DNA of 34,151 nt, from the NCBI GenBank assembly GCA_946611235.1, contig CAMODE010000042.1, forward strand, positions 1 through 34,151. The letters are read 5' to 3'. The first letter of the stretch is position 1, and each line of letters starts with the position of its first letter. The position numbers were made by a program, and so were the translations under genes. Below, in pieces: positions 1 through 6,538 of the stretch. The notes under the pieces are model-generated. The model was not told where the DNA came from. It did not search any database and saw only the letters and a program-made list of their open reading frames with translations. The stretch is from an uncultured Caryophanales bacterium. Its GTDB lineage: Bacteria > Bacillota_I > Bacilli_A > RF39 > UBA660.

Positions 1-219
1 GATAATGTTGTTGTCTTTCCTAATGGTAGTTTTATTACTGATAAGGTTTATTATGATGGAGCTTCTCAGGAATATAGACAACTTGATATTAATTCTTCAG
101 TTAGTATTGAATATTTAACGGAAAATCAAGATATTGCTAGTAAAATGATAAGTGTATCTAATAATATTATTACTTATGATTTTATTAAGAAATATAGAGA
201 AGAAAAAATATTTGAATAA
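1..219 (+). CDS. C-terminal end of an unidentified protein (partial)
   Basis: An open frame runs from the first base of the window to a TAA at 217-219. It encodes the last 72 residues of a protein whose start lies outside the window. The fragment is moderately charged, has no membrane segment, and ends in a basic/acidic helix-like tail. I recognise no domain. It is followed directly by a hairpin terminator and then by a HerA-like ATPase gene with its own promoter. SIR2-like or nuclease genes often neighbour HerA genes, but nothing in these 72 residues shows such a domain. Confidence 0.7.
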   Translation, partial: DNVVVFPNGSFITDKVYYDGASQEYRQLDINSSVSIEYLTENQDIASKMISVSNNIITYDFIKKYREEKIFE

Positions 220-247
220 AATGCTACTTTTTGTAGTATTTTTTTTT
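220..247 (+). terminator. Intrinsic terminator of the partial gene
   Basis: Stem AATGCTAC (220-227) pairs with GTAGTATT (233-240), with one G-T pair, around a T5 loop. A run of T follows to 247. It starts just past the stop codon of the upstream partial gene and separates it from the herA-like gene. Confidence 0.7.
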
Positions 248-253
248 AATTTC

Positions 254-262
254 TGCTATAAT
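254..262 (+). promoter_or_regulatory. Extended -10 promoter of the herA-like gene
   Basis: TGC followed by TATAAT (257-262) is an extended -10 element, 27 nt before the ATG. A weak TTGTAG at 231-236 lies 20 bp upstream, inside the preceding terminator, so the extended -10 probably carries the promoter. An AGGAGA Shine-Dalgarno lies at about 274-279. Confidence 0.5.
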
Positions 263-288
263 TTAGTTAGAATAGGAGAAGGGTTGTT

Positions 289-2049
289 ATGTTTAGAGAG
301 ATAACCGCTATTAGTAAGAATTATGCTATATGTAAAGTAGATAGTGTTATTAATGATGATTTACTTAATTTGAATGTTGTCTTCGAAGAAGATAATAAGA
401 AGATATTAGGTGAAATTGAAGAAATTTCTAATAATGAAGTTAAGATTAATTTCTTAGGGGAATTTCATGATGGTAGATATTATGATGGTATTATTAGGAA
501 ACCTAGTACTAAAGCTAGAATTAGAATTATTAATAATGAAGAACTAGCAGAACTTACTAATTATAATGATCCTGCATCAATGATACTTGGTCTTTCTCCT
601 TTATATAATAATAGTCCTATTAAAGTTAATATTAATGATATGTGGAGTAATCATACTGCTATTTTTGGTAATACTGGTAGTGGTAAAACTTATGGTGTTG
701 CTAGAATAGTACAAAATTTATTTAGTATGCAAAATTTTATTCCTTTTAATAGTGTTCTTTTTATCTTTAATAATACAGATGAATATGATAATGCTTTTAG
801 AAGTATTAGTAATTTTAATTATAATTTTAATTATAAGCTATATACGAGTAATATGGATAATAAAGATAATTTATTAAGATTACCTTTATGGCTTTTATCA
901 GTAGATGATTATGCTAATATATTAGATGCTACGGAATATTCACAGATAATGATTATTGAGAAAATGCTTAGTTATGTTTCATTATTTGCAAGAAATGATG
1001 ATGAGTCTAATAGATATAAGAATCATTTGATAGCTAGTGCTATTGTATCTGTAATGTATTCTAATCAAGTATCTGCAAGAATTAGGGATCAAATATTTTC
1101 TATTCTTACTACTTGTCATACGAAAGAACTTAATCTTGATGTTGAAGTAGAAGGGGTAGGATATACGAGAGAATTTAGAAAATGTTTTGATATTGATAGT
1201 ACTGGTCAATTTGTTGAAAGAATATTGATAACAGATTATATTAAGAAGTTTATTCTTGAAGATGTTCATTGGAATGAAGAATATGTTCCTACTTATTTTA
1301 CAATAGATGATTTGGAAGTTGCTCTTAACTTTACTTTAATTAGTGAGGGACTACTTCTTAATGAGAAATCTTATAGTGAAGCTACGGCTTTAAAAGTTAA
1401 ACTTCATACTATTGCTAATAGTTCTCTTAGAAAGTTCTTTGAAGTAGAACAGTTTATGTCTATTAATGAATATATATCTAGTTTAATACTAGTTGGTACT
1501 AATAAAAGAGCACAAATTATTAACTTTGTACTTGAAGGTATTGATGATAGATTTTGTAAGGCTTTAGTTAAAGTTTATAGTAGACTTTTATTTATGTTTA
1601 TGAAATCTCTTCCTAATAGGGGTTCTATGCCTATTCATATTATGCTTGAAGAAGCTCATAGATATGTTCAAAAAGATAATGATGTTAATATTTTAGGATA
1701 TAATATATTTGAAAGAATTGCTAAAGAAGGTAGAAAATTTGGAGTAGTTCTTGATCTTATTACTCAAAGACCTACGGAACTATCAGAGAATGTTATATCA
1801 CAGTGTAGTAATTTTATTATATTTAAGATTAATCATCCTAGTGACTTAGAGTATATTGAGAAGATGGTTCCAAATGTTAGTAATGATGTTATTGAAAAAC
1901 AGAAATCACTTCAATCTGGTACATGCGTAGCTTTTGGTAAGATGATGAAGATACCAATGATTGTTAAAATGCAATTACCTAATCCTGCTCCGACTAGTTC
2001 TAATGCTCAAATATTTGATAAATGGATGATACAATGGAAAAATAATTAA
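289..2049 (+). CDS. HerA-type (DUF87) hexameric ATPase/translocase
   Basis: The 586-residue protein has the HerA/FtsK-superfamily layout. A beta-rich N-terminal domain (about 1-100, HAS-barrel-like) precedes a P-loop GNTGSGKT at residues 127-134. Walker B is MLEEAH at 452-457, followed by the conserved ITQRP stretch and the 'SQCSNFIIFKINHPSDLEYI' segment typical of DUF87 proteins. Family knowledge: HerA proteins are hexameric DNA translocases that work with a nuclease in end resection or with an effector such as SIR2 in antiphage defence. No NurA nuclease or SIR2 domain is visible in the window; the upstream partial gene is the only candidate partner. The gene has its own promoter and terminator and points toward oriC, the lagging direction for the left arm, unlike its leftward neighbours. 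Family assignment is firm; role is inferred. Confidence 0.85.
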   Translation: MFREITAISKNYAICKVDSVINDDLLNLNVVFEEDNKKILGEIEEISNNEVKINFLGEFHDGRYYDGIIRKPSTKARIRIINNEELAELTNYNDPASMILGLSPLYNNSPIKVNINDMWSNHTAIFGNTGSGKTYGVARIVQNLFSMQNFIPFNSVLFIFNNTDEYDNAFRSISNFNYNFNYKLYTSNMDNKDNLLRLPLWLLSVDDYANILDATEYSQIMIIEKMLSYVSLFARNDDESNRYKNHLIASAIVSVMYSNQVSARIRDQIFSILTTCHTKELNLDVEVEGVGYTREFRKCFDIDSTGQFVERILITDYIKKFILEDVHWNEEYVPTYFTIDDLEVALNFTLISEGLLLNEKSYSEATALKVKLHTIANSSLRKFFEVEQFMSINEYISSLILVGTNKRAQIINFVLEGIDDRFCKALVKVYSRLLFMFMKSLPNRGSMPIHIMLEEAHRYVQKDNDVNILGYNIFERIAKEGRKFGVVLDLITQRPTELSENVISQCSNFIIFKINHPSDLEYIEKMVPNVSNDVIEKQKSLQSGTCVAFGKMMKIPMIVKMQLPNPAPTSSNAQIFDKWMIQWKNN

Positions 2050-2052
2050 TAC

Positions 2053-2081
2053 AAAATGTAACCTATTTGGTTACATTTTTT
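2053..2081 (+). terminator. Intrinsic terminator of the herA-like gene
   Basis: An 11-bp perfect stem AAAATGTAACC (2053-2063) pairs with GGTTACATTTT (2069-2079), with a 5-nt loop and a T tract. It begins four bases past the stop codon. Confidence 0.9.
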
Positions 2082-2090
2082 GTTTTAGAT

Positions 2091-2135
2091 AAACGCTTCG
2101 CTTCTCGAAATACTTCGTATTTCTTACATACCTTT
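2091..2135. repeat. Degenerate member of the dispersed hairpin repeat
   Basis: AACGCTTCGCTTC is followed by the hairpin GAAATAC-ttcg-GTATTTC. The AACCGCTTCGCTA-plus-hairpin plan resembles copies near 4702, 25629, 26367 and 31657, but the hairpin arms differ. It lies between the convergent herA-like gene and the leftward 174-residue gene. Confidence 0.35.
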
Positions 2136-2172
2136 ATTTAGAAGTGTCTTGTATTTAATGATTATTCTGGAT

Positions 2173-2203
2173 AAAAGAAAAATAGAAATCAATTAAGATT
2201 TCT
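2173..2203 (-). terminator. Intrinsic terminator of the leftward cassette
   Basis: On the minus strand AGAAATC pairs with GATTTCT (arms 2184-2190 and 2197-2203) around the stop codon of the 174-residue gene. The T-rich tract ATTTTTCTTTT follows. Confidence 0.65.
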
Positions 2204-2717
2204 GTCTTATTAAATTACCTGATTTTCTTACTAAACCTTTTGGTTGATGAACTGGTTGTTCTGATTCATTAGGTTTATTAACTTTTACTTTTCTTAAAAA
2301 ACAAATAATAACAGTAGTATTTTTAAAAGTTACATTTATACCTAGATCATTAAATTTTCTATTTATTAATTCATTATCATAATAAACTGAATCTTCAGAT
2401 TCTTTAAAATTATTTTTTTTAGAAAAATTAATAATTATGTCTACTCTTTCATTATTCATACAACAAACAAGATTTTTTACATTGTCTAAATTTATACAGT
2501 TATCAATTTTTTTTCCACTAAGTTCTATGCTGTATACAACATCAAATTCTTTTGCTGAATTAATTGCTTCTTTGATAAGTTCAATATATGCTTCTGCAAA
2601 TTTTTCATTTACTTCTTGTTTTTTTTGTTCTTCTGCTTGTTTTGCTTTTAATAATTCTTCTTTTTTATGATCAAATACTCTCTGTAGTTCATTATATATA
2701 TCAATTCTATTTTCCAT
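2193..2717 (-). CDS. Unknown protein, 174 aa, coiled-coil paralogue A
   Basis: I do not recognise the family. The N-terminal ~40 residues are a charged heptad-like helix rich in E, K and Q. A segment KFAEAYIELIKEAI follows, then an alpha/beta region with DELIN- and GINV-like blocks. The proteins at 3461-4003 and 4037-4582 show the same plan: charged helix, K-(F/Y)-A-x-A-Y, then a YDEL-x-IND...GIDV block. I therefore read all three as diverged paralogues, this one being the most divergent, with a basic C-terminus instead of the TRKR ending. There is no signal peptide or membrane segment, so it is probably cytosolic. The start is supported by GGGGGTGA just upstream and by its own strong promoter at 2744-2772. 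Any link to the origin is positional only. Confidence 0.75.
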   Translation of the reverse strand: MENRIDIYNELQRVFDHKKEELLKAKQAEEQKKQEVNEKFAEAYIELIKEAINSAKEFDVVYSIELSGKKIDNCINLDNVKNLVCCMNNERVDIIINFSKKNNFKESEDSVYYDNELINRKFNDLGINVTFKNTTVIICFLRKVKVNKPNESEQPVHQPKGLVRKSGNLIRQKS

Positions 2718-2743
2718 TTAATTCACCCCCTGAATTGGTTATT

Positions 2744-2772
2744 ACTATATCATAAAAATGGTTGTATGTCAA
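2744..2772 (-). promoter_or_regulatory. Promoter of the 174-aa gene
   Basis: On the minus strand a consensus -35 TTGACA (2767-2772) lies 17 bp from an extended -10, TGA-TATAGT (TATAGT at 2744-2749). The ATG is at 2717. It is one of the best promoter matches in the window. Confidence 0.75.
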
Positions 2773-2781
2773 GTTGTTATT

Positions 2782-2824
2782 TTCATTCCACTAAATAAAT
2801 ATGTTCATTGCACTAAATAAAATG
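2782..2824 (-). repeat. Two tandem 22-nt direct repeats upstream of a -35 box
   Basis: TTCATT(C/G)CACTAAATAAA occurs twice in tandem on the + strand (2782-2803 and 2804-2824). It lies just beyond the TTGACA of the 174-aa gene promoter. A period of 22 nt is close to two helical turns, so this is a candidate activator or repressor site. Confidence 0.45.
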
Positions 2825-2889
2825 TATTATTGTAATAGAAGTAGTGCTGCTAATTTACGCAGTTAATAAGATATCTAAACAGTTAAATA

Positions 2890-2918
2890 AAAAATGTAAT
2901 CTATTTTATTACATTTTT
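2890..2918 (-). terminator. Terminator of the 147-aa gene (symmetric hairpin)
   Basis: An 11-bp perfect stem AAAAATGTAAT (2890-2900) pairs with ATTACATTTTT (2908-2918) around a 7-nt loop. On the minus strand it overlaps the stop codon of the 147-aa gene and is followed by T-rich sequence. T tracts on both sides mean it could stop transcription either way. Confidence 0.75.
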
Positions 2919-3352
2919 CTTCTTTTACCTTCTGAATTTTCTTCAGTAGAATTTAAGGATATTACTGTATATGAATCGATTGGATTATAATCATCTTTAT
3001 ATTTTACTATATTAAAACAATCCAAATATTGACATAATTCCATTTCAGATAAAAGCTTTGAGGAATTATCTCTTAAGTATAATATAAAATATGTTCCTTG
3101 ATAACCTATTGCTCTGGCAAAAAGATCTTTATTTACTAATACTAATTTTTTTCCAATTATATCTTTATCTTCTTTGCATCCTAACATTTTTTTTAATAAT
3201 GTTAAATCTTTTTTATATAAAGGAACTTTGCACATTAATAGTTTTCGATATTTAATTGAAGCATGCTTTGCTTTATCTATTAAACTTTTACTCTCTTCTA
3301 TATTCTCAATAGTGCACTCTACAATTTCTAAGTATTCTCCATTATCTTTCAT
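2909..3352 (-). CDS. Unknown protein, 147 aa
   Basis: Not recognised, and not an obvious paralogue of the coiled-coil proteins on either side. It starts with an acidic stretch, then has a helical, lysine-rich region (SLIDKAKHASIKYRKLL). The second half contains hydrophobic beta-strand-like segments such as YFILYLRD, and the tail is charged (EGKRRKM). There is no signal peptide or transmembrane helix. An AAAGGAGA Shine-Dalgarno a few bases upstream supports the start. It is co-oriented with the 180- and 181-aa genes and may end their transcription unit, since the first strong leftward terminator lies at its stop codon. Confidence 0.65.
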   Translation of the reverse strand: MKDNGEYLEIVECTIENIEESKSLIDKAKHASIKYRKLLMCKVPLYKKDLTLLKKMLGCKEDKDIIGKKLVLVNKDLFARAIGYQGTYFILYLRDNSSKLLSEMELCQYLDCFNIVKYKDDYNPIDSYTVISLNSTEENSEGKRRKM

Positions 3353-3387
3353 TTTCTTCTCCTTTTATTAATATATACCATATTTTT

Positions 3388-3441
3388 TTATCTTACTTTT
3401 GCTACTGATTCTAATCTTTCTTTTATTTTTTCTTCTTTCAT
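3388..3441 (-). CDS. Possible 17-residue charged peptide
   Basis: A 17-codon frame encodes MKEEKIKERLESVAKVR, preceded by TAGGAGAA at a good distance. It sits in the gap between the 180-aa and 147-aa genes, in the same direction. The Shine-Dalgarno is the only positive evidence. It may be a true short peptide, a relic of a longer gene, or chance. Confidence 0.3.
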   Translation of the reverse strand: MKEEKIKERLESVAKVR

Positions 3442-3460
3442 ACTATGTTCTCCTATTAAA

Positions 3461-4003
3461 TCATATAGTTCTCTTTCTAGTATATAGATGGCACCCAGAT
3501 AAAGCAGTCTCACTATTTTTCTCTAGCTTTGATTTATCTTTATAATACAAAATATTTATAATATTCTGTAGATGTTTATTTCTTGATTGTACATCTATTC
3601 CATATTCATGTAACAAATCATTTATCCTTAATTCATCATATAATAATAAGTCTTCATTACTATTGAATATGATATCTTCTTTTTTATCAAATTTTAGTAC
3701 TATTATCATACAGTCTTTATATATTTCATAATATGATGAATTTTTATCTCCTGATATATTATAATTTCCAAATATATTATTTTCATCCCTAATAGTTATT
3801 TTTCCCTTTTTATTATGGAAATTTTGATTTTCTAAAAAATTTAAAACAAAATTTAGATATGCATCTGCATATTTTTTTATTACTTCTTCTTGATGTATTA
3901 AAATTGCATTAATTTTACTATCAAATAAAGTAATTAAATTTTTATGAAGTTTAATTTTTAATTTTCCTAATTCTCTTAATTTCATATATTCTTCTTGATT
4001 CAT
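3461..4003 (-). CDS. Unknown protein, 180 aa, coiled-coil paralogue B
   Basis: Family not recognised. The N-terminal ~45 residues form a lysine-rich helix. KYADAYLNFVLNFL follows, then a conserved middle with NNIFGNYNIS, then YDELRINDLLHEYGIDV, and the protein ends in YTRKRTI. The neighbour at 4037-4582 has matching blocks in the same order (NNVFGNYNIS, YDELMINDILYFYGIDV, HTRKRDE), so the two are clear tandem paralogues. The protein at 2193-2717 is a more distant one. There is no membrane segment. AAGGAG lies just upstream of the ATG. The 33-nt gap to the upstream gene, without a clear promoter, suggests co-transcription. Confidence 0.75.
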   Translation of the reverse strand: MNQEEYMKLRELGKLKIKLHKNLITLFDSKINAILIHQEEVIKKYADAYLNFVLNFLENQNFHNKKGKITIRDENNIFGNYNISGDKNSSYYEIYKDCMIIVLKFDKKEDIIFNSNEDLLLYDELRINDLLHEYGIDVQSRNKHLQNIINILYYKDKSKLEKNSETALSGCHLYTRKRTI

Positions 4004-4036
4004 ATATTTATTACTCCTTTAATATTTAATAAATTA

Positions 4037-4582
4037 CTATTCATCTCTTTTTCTTGTATGTATTCTTCCTGCTCCATCAAACCATGTTTCAGTATTTTTT
4101 TGTAGGTACTTTTTATCTTTATAAAAAGTAATATAGATAACATTTTTATCAATTGTATTTTTTAATTTTACATCTATTCCATAAAAATATAATATATCAT
4201 TTATCATTAATTCATCATACAAATCTTTATCTTCATTGACATTAAAATTTATTTGCTCTTTAGTATCAAATCTTAGGGCTATATATAGCATACTAAAATC
4301 TCTTGCAAATCTGTATGTTGATGGTTTTTCGTTGTTACTAATATTATAATTTCCAAATACATTATTATCTACTCTTGAGGTAATCGAACCACTATAAGAA
4401 AGATAAGTTGGATTAGATAATACTTCTTCAACTATTTTATAATATGCTTTTGCATACTTTATAGCTATTTCTTTCTTTTTAGCTAATAATTCTTTTTTTG
4501 AAAGTTCATTTGCCTTTTGTTCTTCACTTAATTTATTTACTTTATAAGTAAATATGCTGTCTAATTTGTCTACTTCATTCAT
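4037..4582 (-). CDS. Unknown protein, 181 aa, coiled-coil paralogue C
   Basis: This is the first gene of the leftward cassette and the closest to oriC on its left side. Residues ~1-45 are a charged helix with coiled-coil character. KYAKAYYKIVEEVL (about 42-55) follows, NNVFGNYNIS is at 73-82, YDELMINDILYFYGIDV at ~122-138, and the C-terminus is HTRKRDE. The C-terminal (H/Y)TRKR motif is shared with the 180-aa paralogue. Function is unknown and no catalytic motif is evident. GAGGAG precedes the ATG, and a promoter lies at 4609-4637. Leftward transcription is co-directional with the left replication fork. Confidence 0.75.
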   Translation of the reverse strand: MNEVDKLDSIFTYKVNKLSEEQKANELSKKELLAKKKEIAIKYAKAYYKIVEEVLSNPTYLSYSGSITSRVDNNVFGNYNISNNEKPSTYRFARDFSMLYIALRFDTKEQINFNVNEDKDLYDELMINDILYFYGIDVKLKNTIDKNVIYITFYKDKKYLQKNTETWFDGAGRIHTRKRDE

Positions 4583-4608
4583 AAAAATTTTCTCCTCTTT
4601 GATTATTT

Positions 4609-4637
4609 ATTATATATTATATAATGTAATAATGCAA
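4609..4637 (-). promoter_or_regulatory. Promoter of the leftward cassette
   Basis: On the minus strand TTGCAT (4632-4637) is separated by exactly 17 bp from TATAAT (4609-4614). The first ATG is at 4582 and its GAGGAG lies between. Confidence 0.6.
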
Positions 4638-4701
4638 TATAATAATTTTATATATCTAGAGTTTTATATAATTAATAGATTATTCTTGTAGAAGTGTTCC
4701 G

Positions 4702-4739
4702 CGGATTAACAACAGTTAATCCGTTAGCGAAGCGGTTAT
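4702..4739. repeat. Dispersed hairpin repeat, copy next to oriC
   Basis: CGGATTAAC (4702-4710) and GTTAATCCG (4715-4723) form a perfect 9-bp hairpin with an AACA loop, followed by TTAGCGAAGCGGTTA. The same hairpin-plus-AGCGAAGCGGTTA plan recurs at 31657-31692. In reverse orientation it recurs in diverged form at 25629 and 26367. It separates the leftward cassette from the DnaA boxes. Confidence 0.6.
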
Positions 4740-4761
4740 AAACATAATAAACCCACAAATA

Positions 4762-4943
4762 TGTGGATAAGTATACACTTTAATTGCTTATAAACAAAGG
4801 ATATATACAATTATCAACATTATCAACAGGTCTGTGGAAAAGTAAATTTACACATGTTTATAAAGAAAAATGTCGAAATTTGTTGAAAAGTCTGTTAAAG
4901 GCATATTTTATATGATATTATATTGTTGATAAGATGTTTATAA
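4762..4943. other. oriC: oriC, DnaA-box cluster upstream of dnaA
   Basis: DnaA-box-like 9-mers are clustered upstream of dnaA. A perfect TGTGGATAA is at 4762-4770. TTATAAACA is at 4788, TTATCAACA at 4811 and again at 4820 (back to back), TGTGGAAAA at 4833, TGTTTATAA at 4855, TGTTGAAAA at 4881, TGTTGATAA at 4924 and TGTTTATAA at 4935. Most are one- or two-base variants of TTATCCACA. Together with a second cluster after dnaA this is the bipartite origin layout known from Bacillus. Confidence 0.85.
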
Positions 4944-4978
4944 GTTGTTATTTTAGCTGTTAATAGAAAAAATAGGGC

Positions 4979-5006
4979 TAGACAAAATTAATTTTTGAGT
5001 TATAAT
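4979..5006 (+). promoter_or_regulatory. dnaA promoter
   Basis: TAGACA (4979-4984) is followed after 16 bp by TATAAT (5001-5006); a second TATAAT lies at 5010-5015. It sits 36 bp downstream of the last DnaA box of the upstream cluster, so autoregulation by DnaA is plausible but not shown. Confidence 0.6.
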
Positions 5007-5043
5007 AATTATAATGAAATCTTGAGGTAGGGAGGTTTTGCTT

Positions 5044-6408
5044 ATGAATACAGAAGCACTATGGAATAGTTTTCTTGAAAAAATTAAAGATCGCATATCT
5101 CCTTTATCTTATGATACTTGGTTTAAAGATACTAAACTTCATAGTATGGATGGTGGAGTTGCTACTGTTGTTGTTCCAATGATACTACATAAAAAGCATT
5201 TAGAAGAGAATTATTTAGATGATATTGAAGAAGTCTTTAATGCCATTACTGGTACTAATTTTACATTTGTCTTTAAATTAGAAAGTGAATTAGAACCAGT
5301 ACAAAGAATAGTAGAAGTTAGTGAGTTATCAACAGAAACTGTTGGTGTACCATATCAAAGTAGTGCTTCTGCTAATCTAAATAGTGAATATACTTTTGAT
5401 ACCTTTATGGTAGGAGACTCTAATAGATTTGCTTTTACAGCTGCTAGAGCAGTAGCAGAAAAGCCTGGTAAAGCTTATAATCCGTTATTCTTATATGGTA
5501 ATAGTGGACTAGGTAAAACGCATTTAATGCATGCTATTGGTAATTATATTATAGAAAATTCTAATAAAAAGGTATTATATGTATCTAGTGAACAATTTGT
5601 AAATGATTATATATATGCTGTTAGAAATAATGATAAGAATAATTATGAAAAGATTGATTTATTTAAAAGTAAATATCGAAATATTGATGTATTAATAATT
5701 GATGATATACAGTTTTTAGGTTCTGCTACTAAAGGACAAGAAGAATTTTTCCACACCTTTAATCAATTACATGATTCTAATAAACAGATAATTATAGCTT
5801 CCGACAGATCTGTTGATGACTTAAAGATGCTTGAGGATAGACTTAGAACAAGATTTAATTGGGGATTAACCGCTAATATTACTCCTCCTGATTTCGAACT
5901 GAGAGTCAATATAATAAAGAAAAAAATATCACATCAAGAAGCTGCGGAAGATATACCAATAGAAGTAATTGAGTATATTGCTAATATTAATGACTCAGAT
6001 GTTAGACAATTAGAAGGTGCAATAACAAGAGTATTTGCCTATGCTCTTATGATGAATAGGGGTATTGTTACCTTAGAAATAGCCGTAGAGGCTCTTAAAG
6101 ATAAGGTAAGTGAAAAAAGTGTCTTTAAGAATGATGTCCATAGGATACAGAGGATAGTTTGTGAGTACTTTAAAATTGATATAGAAGATTTAAAAGGAAA
6201 GAAAAGAAGTAAAGATGTCAACTATCCTAGGCAGATAGCTATATATCTGTGTAGAGAAATGACAAATGAATCATTTCCAAAGATGGGTACTTATTTTGGA
6301 GGAAGAGATCATTCCACAATAATTAGTGCATATCAAAGAATACAAAGAGATTTAAAGGTAAATAGTCAACTACAAACAGTAATAAATGAATTAAAAAACA
6401 GGATATAG
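5044..6408 (+). CDS. dnaA: Chromosomal replication initiator DnaA
   Basis: The 454-residue protein has all four DnaA domains. These are an N-terminal DnaB/SirA-interaction domain (LWNSFLEKIKDRISPLSYDTWF), a short linker, and an AAA+ domain with Walker A GNSGLGKT at 152-159 and Walker B IIDDIQF with D220/D221. The C-terminal DNA-binding domain has the box-recognition signature GGRDHSTI at about 419-426. It binds the 9-mer boxes on both sides of the gene, melts the origin and loads the helicase. ATG 5044 is preferred over TTG 5038 because GGAGG (5031-5035) lies 8 nt from it. A dnaA-dnaN unit is likely. Length and motifs are normal. Confidence 0.98.
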   Translation: MNTEALWNSFLEKIKDRISPLSYDTWFKDTKLHSMDGGVATVVVPMILHKKHLEENYLDDIEEVFNAITGTNFTFVFKLESELEPVQRIVEVSELSTETVGVPYQSSASANLNSEYTFDTFMVGDSNRFAFTAARAVAEKPGKAYNPLFLYGNSGLGKTHLMHAIGNYIIENSNKKVLYVSSEQFVNDYIYAVRNNDKNNYEKIDLFKSKYRNIDVLIIDDIQFLGSATKGQEEFFHTFNQLHDSNKQIIIASDRSVDDLKMLEDRLRTRFNWGLTANITPPDFELRVNIIKKKISHQEAAEDIPIEVIEYIANINDSDVRQLEGAITRVFAYALMMNRGIVTLEIAVEALKDKVSEKSVFKNDVHRIQRIVCEYFKIDIEDLKGKKRSKDVNYPRQIAIYLCREMTNESFPKMGTYFGGRDHSTIISAYQRIQRDLKVNSQLQTVINELKNRI

Positions 6409-6516
6409 TGGATAAAAATGTAAATATCCACAGGTGTTGTTGACAAGTTAATCCCTTTAAAATAAAGAAGAAGATGATGTTTTACACAATATCCACAGTA
6501 TAATAATAATAAATAA
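6407..6516. other. oriC second part: DnaA boxes and AT-rich trinucleotide run
   Basis: The dnaA-dnaN gap holds AGTGGATAA (6407-6415, overlapping the dnaA stop), ATATCCACA (6424-6432) and ATATCCACA (6489-6497). Directly after the last box is TATAATAATAATAAATAAAA (6499-6518), a run with TAA/AAT periodicity. In B. subtilis the unwinding element, with DnaA-trio repeats, lies in this same gap next to DnaA boxes. I infer that this run is the unwinding element. Confidence 0.65.
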
Positions 6517-6538
6517 AAGAAGGAAGGAAGAAGATAAA

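Noticed and set aside
1-219. SIR2 effector of a SIR2-HerA defence pair
   Set aside because: The 72 visible residues show no SIR2 motif and a terminator separates the genes, so only the possibility is noted.
2437-2670. A serine/phenylalanine-rich + strand frame opposite the 174-aa gene
   Set aside because: It is a reverse shadow of a lysine-rich coiled-coil region; no promoter or ribosome site.
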